Shown: positions 14,475 to 22,487, counted from the first letter of the stretch. The stretch is DNA of 32,750 nucleotides from RUG11894 sp964344335 (GCA_964344335.1 CAYFMW010000019.1:1-32750), one strand, 5' to 3'. Program-made: numbers and translations. Notes: a model not told the origin generated them from the sequence alone.

Positions 14475-15179
14475 ATGCTTAAAATAGAAAACTTAACTAA
14501 AACTTTCGGGGACAAGGTCGCGGTCGACGACCTGTCCCTGCATATTGCCCCGGGGGAAATCTACGGCTTTATAGGCCATAACGGAGCGGGCAAGACCACG
14601 ACGCTTAAATCATGCGTGGGCATACAGAACTTCGACAAAGGGGATATTTATATAAACGGATCCTCCATAAGGGAGGATCCCATCAAATGCAAACAGCAGC
14701 TCGCCTACATCCCGGACAATCCGGATCTCTACGATTTTATGACGGGCAGCAAGTACCTTAACTTCGTCGCGGACATATTCGGCGTGAGCCGCCCGCAGAG
14801 AGAGGAAAGAATCGCTCGCTACGCGGAAAGCTTCAATTTAGCTCACGAGCTCGGAAATCCCATCGCGACCTACTCGCGGGGCATGAAGCAAAAGCTTGCG
14901 GTAATCTCGGCCTGGATGCACGACCCGGCGCTTATACTTATGGACGAACCCTTCGTAGGGCTCGATCCGAAAGCCTCCTTCATCCTCAAGGACATGATGA
15001 GAGAGGTCTGCGGGCAGGGTGGAGCGATATTCTTCTCGACCCATGTGCTGGAGGTGGCCGAAAAGCTCTGCCACAAGATAGCGATTATAAAGAACGGGCG
15101 GCTTGTACGCTCGGGTCCGATGCAGGAAGTTACGGGCGACGACAGCCTCGAGGAAATCTTCCTCGAACTGGAGGCTTAG
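14475..15179 (+). CDS. ABC transporter ATP-binding protein
   Basis: A 234-residue ABC ATPase for an exporter-type system. Walker A GHNGAGKTT (34-42), Q-loop in KQQLAYIPDNPDLYDFMT, signature TYSRGMKQKL, Walker B LILMDEPFVGLDP and the switch histidine in FFSTHVLEVAEKL are all intact. The subtype resembles the DRA/ABC-2 group that pumps drugs, peptides or lipids outwards. GGAGG lies 12 bases before the ATG. It is followed after one base by the permease gene, its obvious partner. Substrate unknown. Confidence 0.92.
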   Translation: MLKIENLTKTFGDKVAVDDLSLHIAPGEIYGFIGHNGAGKTTTLKSCVGIQNFDKGDIYINGSSIREDPIKCKQQLAYIPDNPDLYDFMTGSKYLNFVADIFGVSRPQREERIARYAESFNLAHELGNPIATYSRGMKQKLAVISAWMHDPALILMDEPFVGLDPKASFILKDMMREVCGQGGAIFFSTHVLEVAEKLCHKIAIIKNGRLVRSGPMQEVTGDDSLEEIFLELEA

Positions 15180-15180
15180 C

Positions 15181-16800
15181 ATGCTTAAGGTACTCGTTAG
15201 AAAACAGATGTCGGAAATTTTCCGATTCTTCTTCTACAACCCGAAAAACAGCAAGGGGCGCACGAAGGCCGGGACGATACTTTCCTTGGTCGGCTATATA
15301 TTCGTTATGGTCGTAATCCTTGGCGGGATGTTTACCGGCTACGCGAAGCTGCTCAGCCCCATCGCGGTCGCGGGCTACGGATGGTTTTACTACATAATGA
15401 CGAGTCTGGTCGCGATATTCATCGGAGCCTTCGGAAGCATCTTCAATACATACTCGGGGCTCTACCTCGCGAAGGATAACGACCTGCTGCTGTCGATGCC
15501 CATACCGCCAAAGGATATCGTTGTGTCCAGACTGCTGTCCGTCTACCTTATGGGCCTGATGTACAGCGCGGTCTGCTCCGTTCCTGCGGTTATAATTTAT
15601 TTTACGGTTGTGCCCGCAAGCTTTACGGGAATTTTAGGAGCCATACTCTTTGTATTTCTGATATCGATCTTCGTCCTCGAGCTCTCCTGCCTCTTAGGCT
15701 ATGTAGTCGCCAGGGGCAGCCTCAGGATGAAGCGCAAGAGCTATGTCTCCGTCCTGCTGGCGCTCATAGGAATGGCTCTGTACTATCTCTTTTACTTCAA
15801 GGCCCTGGATCTCATAGAGGATATCGTTCATAACGCCGCTTTTTACGCCGAGAAACTTAAGGGCGGAGCCTATATACTCTACACCTTCGGAAGGCACGCG
15901 GAGGGCGATCCCTTAGCTATGATCGCCACATTCGCAGTAATTATGCTGCTGCTGGCACTCACGCTCCTGCTGCTGTCGCGCAGCTTTACCAAGATAGCCA
16001 CCACGAGCGCGGCATCTCTGAAGAGCAAGGCGCTCAGCTTCTCCGCAGAAGGACAGAGGAGTCAGTTCGCCGCGATGCTCCGAAAAGAGCTCGGGAGGTT
16101 CACATCCAGCGCCGACTACATGCTGAACTGCGGTCTGGGAATCCCCATAATGATAGGGGGAGGAATTTTGCTGCTGGTAAAGAAAGACTTTATAAGCAGC
16201 GAGCTCCTTCCTGATCTTTGGAAGAGTTTAGGAGGAAATCCAGGCGGAGTTGCGGCGATACTCTGCAGCGCCGCGATATGCCTGATGGGATCCATGAGCG
16301 ATATGGCCGCGCCTTCGGTCGCGCTGGAAGGAAAGAATCTTTGGATAGTCAGATCCCTGCCCGTAAGCAGCCGGATCGCGCTTCGGGCGAAACTCTGTCT
16401 TCAGATAATATTGACCCTTCCGGCTGTCCTCTTCCTCTCGATATGCGCCGCAATAGCCTTGCAGTTTTCCGGCATCGACGCCGCGCTTGTGGTGCTTCTG
16501 CCGGCGCTGTTTGTGGTTATGAACGCTCACTTCGCCCTCTCGATAGGCCTGCGCAGTCCGGATCTGGACTGGACTATGGAGATATATCCCATAAAGCAGA
16601 GCCTCAATGTAGGAATAGCGCTCTTTGTGCCCTGGATTTATGTGATTGCACTGGGCGGTGGCTACCTGTATCTGAGAAGCAAATGGGGAGTTGAACCCCT
16701 GCCTTTTGCGGGAGCCGCCATATTAGTAAATATTTTGGCGATAATCGTCCTGCGAACATGGCTAATAAAGAAGGGGACGAAGATATTCGAAGCGCTGTAA
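15181..16800 (+). CDS. ABC-2 type exporter permease
   Basis: A 539-residue membrane protein with about twelve hydrophobic segments and a large central cytoplasmic section (about 270-330, with SAEGQRSQFAAMLRKELGRF). The layout is that of large ABC-2 exporter permeases; the LLLSMPIPPKDIVVSRL and IVRSLPVSSRIALRAKL segments are the paired cytoplasmic coupling-type motifs seen in this group. The start is the ATG one base after the ATPase stop codon, with GGAGG at 15170-15174. In-frame codons upstream would run back through the ATPase gene. Last gene of the operon, ending at the terminator at 16825-16864. Confidence 0.85.
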   Translation: MLKVLVRKQMSEIFRFFFYNPKNSKGRTKAGTILSLVGYIFVMVVILGGMFTGYAKLLSPIAVAGYGWFYYIMTSLVAIFIGAFGSIFNTYSGLYLAKDNDLLLSMPIPPKDIVVSRLLSVYLMGLMYSAVCSVPAVIIYFTVVPASFTGILGAILFVFLISIFVLELSCLLGYVVARGSLRMKRKSYVSVLLALIGMALYYLFYFKALDLIEDIVHNAAFYAEKLKGGAYILYTFGRHAEGDPLAMIATFAVIMLLLALTLLLLSRSFTKIATTSAASLKSKALSFSAEGQRSQFAAMLRKELGRFTSSADYMLNCGLGIPIMIGGGILLLVKKDFISSELLPDLWKSLGGNPGGVAAILCSAAICLMGSMSDMAAPSVALEGKNLWIVRSLPVSSRIALRAKLCLQIILTLPAVLFLSICAAIALQFSGIDAALVVLLPALFVVMNAHFALSIGLRSPDLDWTMEIYPIKQSLNVGIALFVPWIYVIALGGGYLYLRSKWGVEPLPFAGAAILVNILAIIVLRTWLIKKGTKIFEAL

Positions 16801-16824
16801 AAAGAATGCTTACACTCCTAAAAT

Positions 16825-16864
16825 AAAGCCCGCGGTCCTGATTGGTCGCGGGCTTTAAATTTTT
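16825..16864. terminator. Terminator after the ABC operon
   Basis: AAAGCCCGCG (16825-16834) pairs perfectly with CGCGGGCTTT (16847-16856), followed rightwards by AAATTTTT. On the minus strand it is followed by ATTTTAGG, so it may also catch transcripts of the decayed gene to its right. Confidence 0.8.
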
Positions 16865-16872
16865 AATGGACT

Positions 16873-17489
16873 TCAGTTCCTCGGTAATACATCCTCTTTC
16901 TTCAACACAATGCCAAACAGCTCCGCGCGGCTTTGAACGCCGAATTTGGAATAGAGTCGCTTGTGCAGCGGCGGCAACATAACCAAAGTCACACAGACCA
17001 CTGCCAATGCAAGCAGCGTGGGACTGGCACTTTCCATATTCGAGCTTCTGATTACGCTTCCTATGACCCCCCCGAGCAGCACGCCCAAAACATTGGCAGA
17101 CATTCCGATTCCCAGAATTCTCGACGGATTCGAACCGTATTCCAACATCTCTCCCAGCATGGTCCACCAGAACAGATCGTATATTCCGCAGGCGCTCATC
17201 ATGAGGGTATCGACCACAAAACAGGCGGCAGGTCCCCGATCGAGACCCATAAAAGCGACGAAGGAAAGAAAAAGAATACAGACACAGCTATGAAAACAAT
17301 ATTAGAAGTCAAAAATAGTCTTCGCGCCGCCTTTTTTGTTTTTATAAACAATTCGCAAAACAGAAGCCCCGCAAACAGCGTTGCAATCCCGAAAAAAACT
17401 GTTACGGAAGGGTCGAAATTATAGGCTTCTGCCAGGGAGTAAAAAATCTGCCCTTCAAAAGCAAAGGACAGCATCCACGCGGAAAATTA
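16873..17489 (-). pseudogene. Decayed MFS-type LuxR family regulator
   Basis: Two minus-strand fragments make up the remains of one gene. The first (about 17489-17199) encodes membrane helices beginning WMLSFAFEGQIFYSL. The second (17250-16873) continues in another frame with MGLDRGPAACFVVDTLMMSACG, further helices, and then LHKRLYSKFGVQSRAELFG. That ending matches the last helix of a LuxR DNA-binding domain (the KLGVxSRAEL pattern), but the rest of the domain is missing. So the gene has lost its N-terminal half, suffered a frameshift near a T-rich run (about 17265-17275), and lost most of its helix-turn-helix in an internal deletion. MFS-LuxR regulators of this architecture are common in some gut anaerobes. 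A short ATG with GGAGCG upstream near 17495 may be the old start, now in the wrong frame. Confidence 0.72.
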
Positions 17490-17572
17490 GTCATATCCCG
17501 TTCGCTCCGGTACAAGTTAGTGCCCCGCACTGCCTTAAGCTTTATCGATTATCTTATAAATATTTTGCCTTT

Positions 17573-18625
17573 TCAGCTACCTTCCGTCCTCTTCTTTCTG
17601 TAGGCCTCTGTCTTTTCGGGATCCTCGATATATTCTCCTTCGGGCGTAAGCGTTCCGAGGCTGTATTCCACAATGAGGCTCGGATCCTCGTGCGAAGGCA
17701 GCACGGCCTTCAGTGCGACTATCGCAAGCTCCGCCATCTCGTCCGTGGGCTCCGCTGTAGTCAGTTTCTGAAGCAAAATCCCGGGCATCGACAGAGCTCT
17801 CACAAAAGAATTATCGTGCCTGCCCGTAAACTGCAAAAGCTCGTAGGAAAGCCCCGCAATCAGAGGAATAAGGACGAGCCTCGAGATTACCCTCGCGGCT
17901 ACGCTCGGCCAACCGAGCAGGGAGAAAATCAACAACGAAATAACCATTACAAACATCAGGAAGCTGGTCCCGCAGCGGGGATGCAGAGTGTAGAAGCTCT
18001 GCACATTCGCGACATTCAGCTCCAGCTCGTTTTCGTAACAATGTATGGTCTTGTGCTCCGCGCCGTGATACATAAAGGTCCGCTTTATATCGGGTATCCT
18101 CGAAACCAGAGTAATATATAGCACGAACATTGCTATACGGATTAGCCCCTCGACGAGATTCAGCAGAAGCGCACTCTCGACTCCGGTCTTTCGCAGCAGG
18201 TTTACAACCAGGGTCGGAAGCACTATAAACACGCCGATTGTAAAAATCAGTGCGATGAGCACGGAGATGTACATCCCAATCTTCTCCGCCTTTTCTTTGC
18301 CGAACTTACCTTCGAGCCATACAAAGAGTTTATCCTCCTCACCCGTACTGCCCCCGCCTTCTTCCAGCATATCCGCAGACTGCATAAGCATTCTCATACC
18401 GGTCGTTATCGAATCCGCGAAGCTGAGTATTCCCCGAAGCACAGGAATTTTGCGCAACTTTCCTGGCGGGTTCACGGGTTCTACGGAGAGACTTATGCTC
18501 CCGTCCGGGCAGCGGACTGCGAGGGAAATAGCGCGCGAACCTCGCATCATCAGGCCCTCGAGCACAGCCTGCCCGCCGACCTTCGTAGGTTTTGCATTTT
18601 TAATAAAAATTCTGCTCAAATCCAT
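17573..18625 (-). CDS. DUF1385 (YqhQ-like) membrane protein
   Basis: A 350-residue DUF1385 protein. Recognisable features are the start KVGGQAVLEGLMMRGSR, the PVLRGILSFADSITTGMRML segment, several membrane helices (about 130-160, 175-200, 225-265) and the cytoplasmic motif MYHGAEHKTIHCYE followed by HPRCGTSFL. The family is widespread in Gram-positive bacteria; its biochemical role is unknown to me, though the conserved His/Cys cluster suggests metal or substrate binding. The start is 12 bases after the rho stop codon, with AGGAT upstream, so it is the last gene of the SLH-rho-DUF1385 transcript. No clear terminator is seen in the 80 bases that follow. Confidence 0.9.
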   Translation of the reverse strand: MDLSRIFIKNAKPTKVGGQAVLEGLMMRGSRAISLAVRCPDGSISLSVEPVNPPGKLRKIPVLRGILSFADSITTGMRMLMQSADMLEEGGGSTGEEDKLFVWLEGKFGKEKAEKIGMYISVLIALIFTIGVFIVLPTLVVNLLRKTGVESALLLNLVEGLIRIAMFVLYITLVSRIPDIKRTFMYHGAEHKTIHCYENELELNVANVQSFYTLHPRCGTSFLMFVMVISLLIFSLLGWPSVAARVISRLVLIPLIAGLSYELLQFTGRHDNSFVRALSMPGILLQKLTTAEPTDEMAELAIVALKAVLPSHEDPSLIVEYSLGTLTPEGEYIEDPEKTEAYRKKRTEGS

Positions 18626-18637
18626 CTATTTTATATC

Positions 18638-20077
18638 CTATAACCTTATTCTCCTAAAGCGACGGATAAACTCATCGTTCGTCTTGGTATGCGCGAGCTC
18701 CATTATTACACGCTCCGTCGCATCCTCGATTCCCCAGTTTGCAACCGCGCGGCGCATCATCCACACCGCCTCGAGCTCCTCCTGACTCATCAATATATCC
18801 TCGCGGCGCGTCCCGCTCTTGTTCATATTAATCGCGGGGAATATGCGCTTTTCGGAGAGATTGCGGTCCAGGTGCAATTCCATATTGCCCGTGCCTTTAA
18901 ATTCTTCGAATATCATATCGTCCATGCGGCTGCCGGTCTCAATCAGGGCCGTCGAAAGTATCGTTATCGATCCGCCCTCTTCCAGATTTCTCGCTGCTCC
19001 GAAGAATTTCTTCGGCTTGTAGAGGGCCGACGGGTCGAGGCCTCCGGAGAGAGTCCTGCCGCTGGGGGGCTCAACGAGATTGTAGGCCCGCGCCAGACGC
19101 GTTATGGAATCCAAGAGTATTATAACATTTTTGTGATGCTCCGCGAAGCGCTGCGCGCGCGCAAGCACCATCTCCGCGACCTTGACATGGTTCTGCGGCT
19201 GCTCGTCGAATGTCGAATAGATTACCTGCCCCTTTATGGACCGCTGCATGTCCGTAACCTCCTCCGGGCGCTCGTCTATCAGCAGCACCATCAGTTCGAC
19301 ATCCAGGTCCTGATTCTCTATGGCCTTGGCAATCTGCTTGAGGAGGGTAGTTTTCCCCGCCTTGGGCGGCGCGACTATGAGCCCCCTTTGCCCCAGACCT
19401 ATGGGCGCTACCAGATCCGTGAGCCTCATCGACAGCGCGTTACTGCCTCTGTCCAACCATATTCGCTTGTCCGGATAGATAGGCGTCAGCTCCGAGAAGT
19501 CTTTCCGATGTATGGAAACTCCCGGTTCGTCATCGTTGACCGTCTTAACATAGAGCAAGGCTCCGAAGCGTTCTCCGTCGCCGGGTTTTCTTGCAATGCC
19601 GCAAATCTTATCGCCCGTCTTGAGGTTGAAGCGGCGAATCTGCGTCGGGGAAACATATATGTCCTCGTCAGAGGTTAGAAAGTTGTCGAAACGAAGGAAA
19701 CCGAATCCGCCGTCCGCAATTTCCAAAATGCCCGTCTTCTCCTCGCGGCCGTCCTTTTGAACATTTATCCGTTTGCCTTTGGCTTCTTTATCGTCCCGAC
19801 CTTCCTCCTCATCGGAATCGTCGTCCGCATCTTCTCCCGAATCTTCTTCCGAATCCTGCTCGGAAACATCTTCAGGAAGTTCGGTAGGCTTCTCAGGCTC
19901 CTTATCGGGGTCCTCGAGCCCTGCGGCTTTCTGCCTTTCGGCTTCGTCGTGCATCTTCTGCAGAACATCCAACATATCCTGTTTCTTCATGCCCGAAATG
20001 CCCTTTACGCCGAGCGCCTTGAGTATCTCTCTGAGTTCGCCGACCTTTTTTTGTTTAAAGATTTCCATCTCCGTCAT
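18638..20077 (-). CDS. rho: Transcription termination factor Rho
   Basis: A 479-residue hexameric RNA helicase that ends transcription. The N-terminal helical domain (1-45, with KVGELREILKALGV) is followed by a highly acidic, poorly ordered insert (about 55-100, rich in Glu/Asp) that accounts for the extra length over E. coli Rho (419). The RNA-binding OSB fold comes next (about 113-185, GILEIADGGFGFLRF). The ATPase core has Walker A APPKAGKTT (236-244), Walker B VIILLD (318-323), the Q-loop region LSGGLDPSAL and the R-loop INMNKSGTRRED. The ATG at 20077 has AAAGGA upstream and lies inside the end of the SLH gene, overlapping it by 23 bases in another frame, so its translation is probably coupled to that gene. 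Confidence 0.97.
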   Translation of the reverse strand: MTEMEIFKQKKVGELREILKALGVKGISGMKKQDMLDVLQKMHDEAERQKAAGLEDPDKEPEKPTELPEDVSEQDSEEDSGEDADDDSDEEEGRDDKEAKGKRINVQKDGREEKTGILEIADGGFGFLRFDNFLTSDEDIYVSPTQIRRFNLKTGDKICGIARKPGDGERFGALLYVKTVNDDEPGVSIHRKDFSELTPIYPDKRIWLDRGSNALSMRLTDLVAPIGLGQRGLIVAPPKAGKTTLLKQIAKAIENQDLDVELMVLLIDERPEEVTDMQRSIKGQVIYSTFDEQPQNHVKVAEMVLARAQRFAEHHKNVIILLDSITRLARAYNLVEPPSGRTLSGGLDPSALYKPKKFFGAARNLEEGGSITILSTALIETGSRMDDMIFEEFKGTGNMELHLDRNLSEKRIFPAINMNKSGTRREDILMSQEELEAVWMMRRAVANWGIEDATERVIMELAHTKTNDEFIRRFRRIRL

Positions 20078-21194
20078 AGTAAAATCCTTTCATCTCTACA
20101 ATATATGCCCCGTCCGCGATGAATTTTACATCCATCCCTGCGCTGATGGCAGCATCAATCCTGCTGGCATCGTCGATGCAAAAGAAGAAGCTCTCTCCTC
20201 CTTTATCTATCTCGATGAGCCTAAAATCTTCCATCTGCAAAATATTCACGAGCCTTCCGCTGCGAATCCTGACGACAGTTTCAATCAGAACTTTATTATC
20301 TCCTGCAATGGCCGCAAAACTACAAAATTTATCCTTGATTTTATTGAGTCCCGCTGCATCCGTCTCCACTCCGTCGAGGAATATGCGGGCATCCGGCGAA
20401 ATGACGAACTCCATATTCACAGACTCCGAAGAAGAAATAGCCATGCGCCGATTCTTCGTATCTAGCGAACTGAGCATCCCGCTAATGCTTACCAAAGAAT
20501 TTTCCTTAGTTATAGACTCACCGAACTGCGCCTCTGATTGAAAGAAACTCAATATCTTCGTGCAGACAACCGCCATTTCGACCCTGCGAACCGCGTCGGC
20601 CGGGTTAAAGCGCTTGTTGCCGTCTCCGCGCATTATGTTATATCTGTAGAGAGCATCCACGGCGAACGCATCCTTAGTCGCAATTTTCGCGCTGTCCGAA
20701 TAGCGAAGTACGGCGATTGGAGAAAGCTTGCAATCCATGAGCACGGATGCCCACCCGGCAATCCGGGCTCTATCCGCATCGGATGCGGCACCTTTCGCGG
20801 AGCCTCCGCCTATGCTGGCTTCGCTCGCGTAGCCGGCTTCAAGTCCGCAGGCTACGAATTTTCTCGCCCAGGGGGCGACCTTTGCGGCATCCAATGCCGC
20901 GACATGGGCCTGGGAGAAATCCTGCTCGGCCTCGGGCAATCCCGCAGCTTTCTGCGTATTCCAGAGCATCGTTAAGCTCTCCTGTATGCTCACGGCTCTT
21001 TCGGGGCGGAATTCGAATCTTCCGTCCGCAAGTTCGTAGCCCGCAATCAATCCCGAAGATGCTGCGGATTCTATACCCGCTAGCCCCCAATAATTCTCGG
21101 GAACATCCGAAAAGATTCCCGCAGCCAAACTGATATACGGCAGGGACAAAGCACAGATGCATATGCAAAGCGCAATGCTTAAAATTTTCTTCAT
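20055..21194 (-). CDS. Exported protein with S-layer homology domains
   Basis: A 379-residue secreted protein: signal peptide about 1-24 (ending SLAAG), then about three SLH repeats to residue 225. The first has IFSDVPENYWGLAGIESAASSGLIAGY, the third MRGDGNKRFNPADAVRRVEMA; the middle repeat is divergent and Ala-rich. SLH repeats bind pyruvylated secondary cell-wall polymers. The C-terminal 140 residues (GMLSSLDTKNRRMAI through VSISAG-type strands) look like small beta domains and are unassigned. GGAG lies 12 bases before the ATG, which is wide. Its stop lies 23 bases inside rho, an unusual partnership. Transcribed from the extended -10 promoter at 21255-21281. Confidence 0.85.
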   Translation of the reverse strand: MKKILSIALCICICALSLPYISLAAGIFSDVPENYWGLAGIESAASSGLIAGYELADGRFEFRPERAVSIQESLTMLWNTQKAAGLPEAEQDFSQAHVAALDAAKVAPWARKFVACGLEAGYASEASIGGGSAKGAASDADRARIAGWASVLMDCKLSPIAVLRYSDSAKIATKDAFAVDALYRYNIMRGDGNKRFNPADAVRRVEMAVVCTKILSFFQSEAQFGESITKENSLVSISGMLSSLDTKNRRMAISSSESVNMEFVISPDARIFLDGVETDAAGLNKIKDKFCSFAAIAGDNKVLIETVVRIRSGRLVNILQMEDFRLIEIDKGGESFFFCIDDASRIDAAISAGMDVKFIADGAYIVEMKGFYYDGDGNL

Positions 21195-21229
21195 GATGCT
21201 TTATTGCTCCGGTAAATCTCAAATGGAAA

Positions 21230-21281
21230 GCCGCGAAAGAACTCCGCGGCACCCATTATATCACATATTTCCATTTGTCAA
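21230..21281 (-). promoter_or_regulatory. Promoter and 5' hairpin of the SLH-rho operon
   Basis: On the minus strand TTGACA (21281-21276), a short 15-base spacer and TGATATAAT, an extended perfect -10 (21260-21255). The expected start (about 21248) falls on a hairpin at 21250-21230 whose GCCGCG arm pairs with CGCGGC around a loop with GAGTTCTT. A diverged copy of promoter and hairpin is at 21506-21535. Confidence 0.65.
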
Positions 21282-21290
21282 GCAAGAATT

Positions 21291-21500
21291 TTATTTTACA
21301 AACCTTGTTACATAGCGCTGCATCATCTCCGCGAGTTCTGCTCGGGTCGCTCCCGCTTTAGGAGCGATAAGGTCATTTTCGAGCGCTTCGAGGATGCCGT
21401 TTCCGGCCACAGCCCGAAGTCCAGTCGGAGTCGTCAGATAAAACAAATGTATGTACTGTCGGTATGTCCTCTGCCGTCGCGGCTGAAAAAGGTATAGTTT
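21291..21500 (-). pseudogene. Relic of a second SLH-domain gene
   Basis: No intact gene lies between the SLH gene and fic. On the minus strand the last 41 codons (21413-21291) before a TAA read as the end of an SLH repeat, including NGILEALENDLIAPKAGAT and RAELAEMMQRYV. This matches the family's NGxxxPxxxATRAExAxMLxR ending. Upstream of this the frame has no recognisable sequence (QRTYRQYIHLFYLTTPTG). The relic sits directly upstream of the intact SLH gene and is preceded by a diverged copy of that gene's promoter -10 and 5' hairpin, so it appears to be what remains of a tandem duplicate. Confidence 0.65.
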
Positions 21501-21503
21501 AAA

Positions 21504-21528
21504 ATGCCGCAGAAGAACTCTACGGCAT
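21504..21528 (-). terminator. Hairpin after fic, a diverged copy of the SLH 5' hairpin
   Basis: ATGCCG and CGGCAT arms enclose a segment containing GAGTTCTT; on the minus strand TTTT follows, 24 bases past the fic stop. It probably ends fic transcription today, but its sequence is 17 of 21 positions identical to the hairpin at 21230-21250. Confidence 0.55.
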
Positions 21529-21551
21529 TCGTTACATGGTTTAATAGTCTG

Positions 21552-22487
21552 CTAAAATGTCTTCCAGCAATAACTCTTAAGGAAGTCTATGATAATCGCA
21601 GAATCCGCTCCCTCATAGTAGTGTACTAGGAGCTCTTTAAACTCGGGAACCCGGGATTCGGGAATAACCAAAAATCCCTGCCCCTGCGCAATCAGATAGT
21701 GATTAGCGTAAATTACCGCTGCGCGCTTATTTCCGTCAAGGAAAATTTGTGTTTTCATCGTGTATAAACACAGACGGATTGCCTTATCGATATGTTCATC
21801 TTCCGATTGGAGGATTTCTTCCAAATTTCCCTTAATAACGGATTCTATAGGAAGCGGCGGAATATAGTCTGTGCCGCCTATAGTAACCGGCACGCCGCGG
21901 ATTCTGCCTCCGTCAGCAAAAAAACCCTCATTAACAAGACGGGCAATATGGCATAGAACATAATAATCACTCTTGGCTTGTATAACATCCTTATCCAAAA
22001 CAAATTCCCAGGCATGCTTTAAATTGAGTATCTTCTGAACATCTGAGGCTGTCATTCCGTAGACTTTCCCGCTCTCTATAATCTCCTCGGTCTGTGGAAA
22101 AGATGTAGCGACTCCTTCCAGAATCGCCTGATCGTAGATATTCGTTTTCATGTTAACGCGGGCGAAATCAAGATTCTGCATAACGCGAGCAGGCAGCTCA
22201 GCTTCCATATAGCCAAGTTCAGCTAATTTCTTGTCCAGCTTTCGCAACTCTCTTCTAAGCCCCCTCGCTTCACGCGTGTTGCGAAGAAGAAGTTGGTGAA
22301 GCTCTTGCGAATAAACCCCGACATAGGTGGAAGTCAATCTACTGCCTATACGCTTGCGCATATAGAGATATTTCCCACCCTTTACTTCCTTTATCTCAGG
22401 CGTGCCTTCATAAGGAATCAACGAAAGTCTTGCGTTTAAATCGGCTCTTTCGTGGAGAAGGGATTGGATTTCATTAAATGCTGACAT
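21552..22487 (-). CDS. Fic-fold protein with catalytic histidine replaced by glutamine
   Basis: A 311-residue Fic-family protein. Fic enzymes transfer AMP or other groups to target proteins through an HxFx(D/E)GNxxR loop. Here the loop reads TQIFLDGNKRAA (246-257) with Gln247 in the place of the catalytic His; the rest is intact. The flap region GRIRGVPVTIGG (194-205) with PPLP is present. A YDQAILEGVATS stretch (118-129) occupies the place of the (S/T)xxxE(G/N) inhibitory helix: Glu124-Gly125 is kept, but the Ser is Gln120. The N-terminal 95 residues form a separate helical region (KYLYMRKRIGSRLTSTYVGV, then a Lys/Arg/Leu coiled coil). Codon use is visibly more AT-rich than neighbouring genes, suggesting transfer. 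GAGGTG lies six bases before the ATG. Monocistronic from the promoter at 22533-22561; no partner gene. Confidence 0.88.
   Translation of the reverse strand: MSAFNEIQSLLHERADLNARLSLIPYEGTPEIKEVKGGKYLYMRKRIGSRLTSTYVGVYSQELHQLLLRNTREARGLRRELRKLDKKLAELGYMEAELPARVMQNLDFARVNMKTNIYDQAILEGVATSFPQTEEIIESGKVYGMTASDVQKILNLKHAWEFVLDKDVIQAKSDYYVLCHIARLVNEGFFADGGRIRGVPVTIGGTDYIPPLPIESVIKGNLEEILQSEDEHIDKAIRLCLYTMKTQIFLDGNKRAAVIYANHYLIAQGQGFLVIPESRVPEFKELLVHYYEGADSAIIIDFLKSYCWKTF

Noticed and set aside
18689..19678. 329-codon open frame on the plus strand
   Set aside because: Antisense shadow of rho, caused by codon bias on the opposite strand; no start signal or domain.
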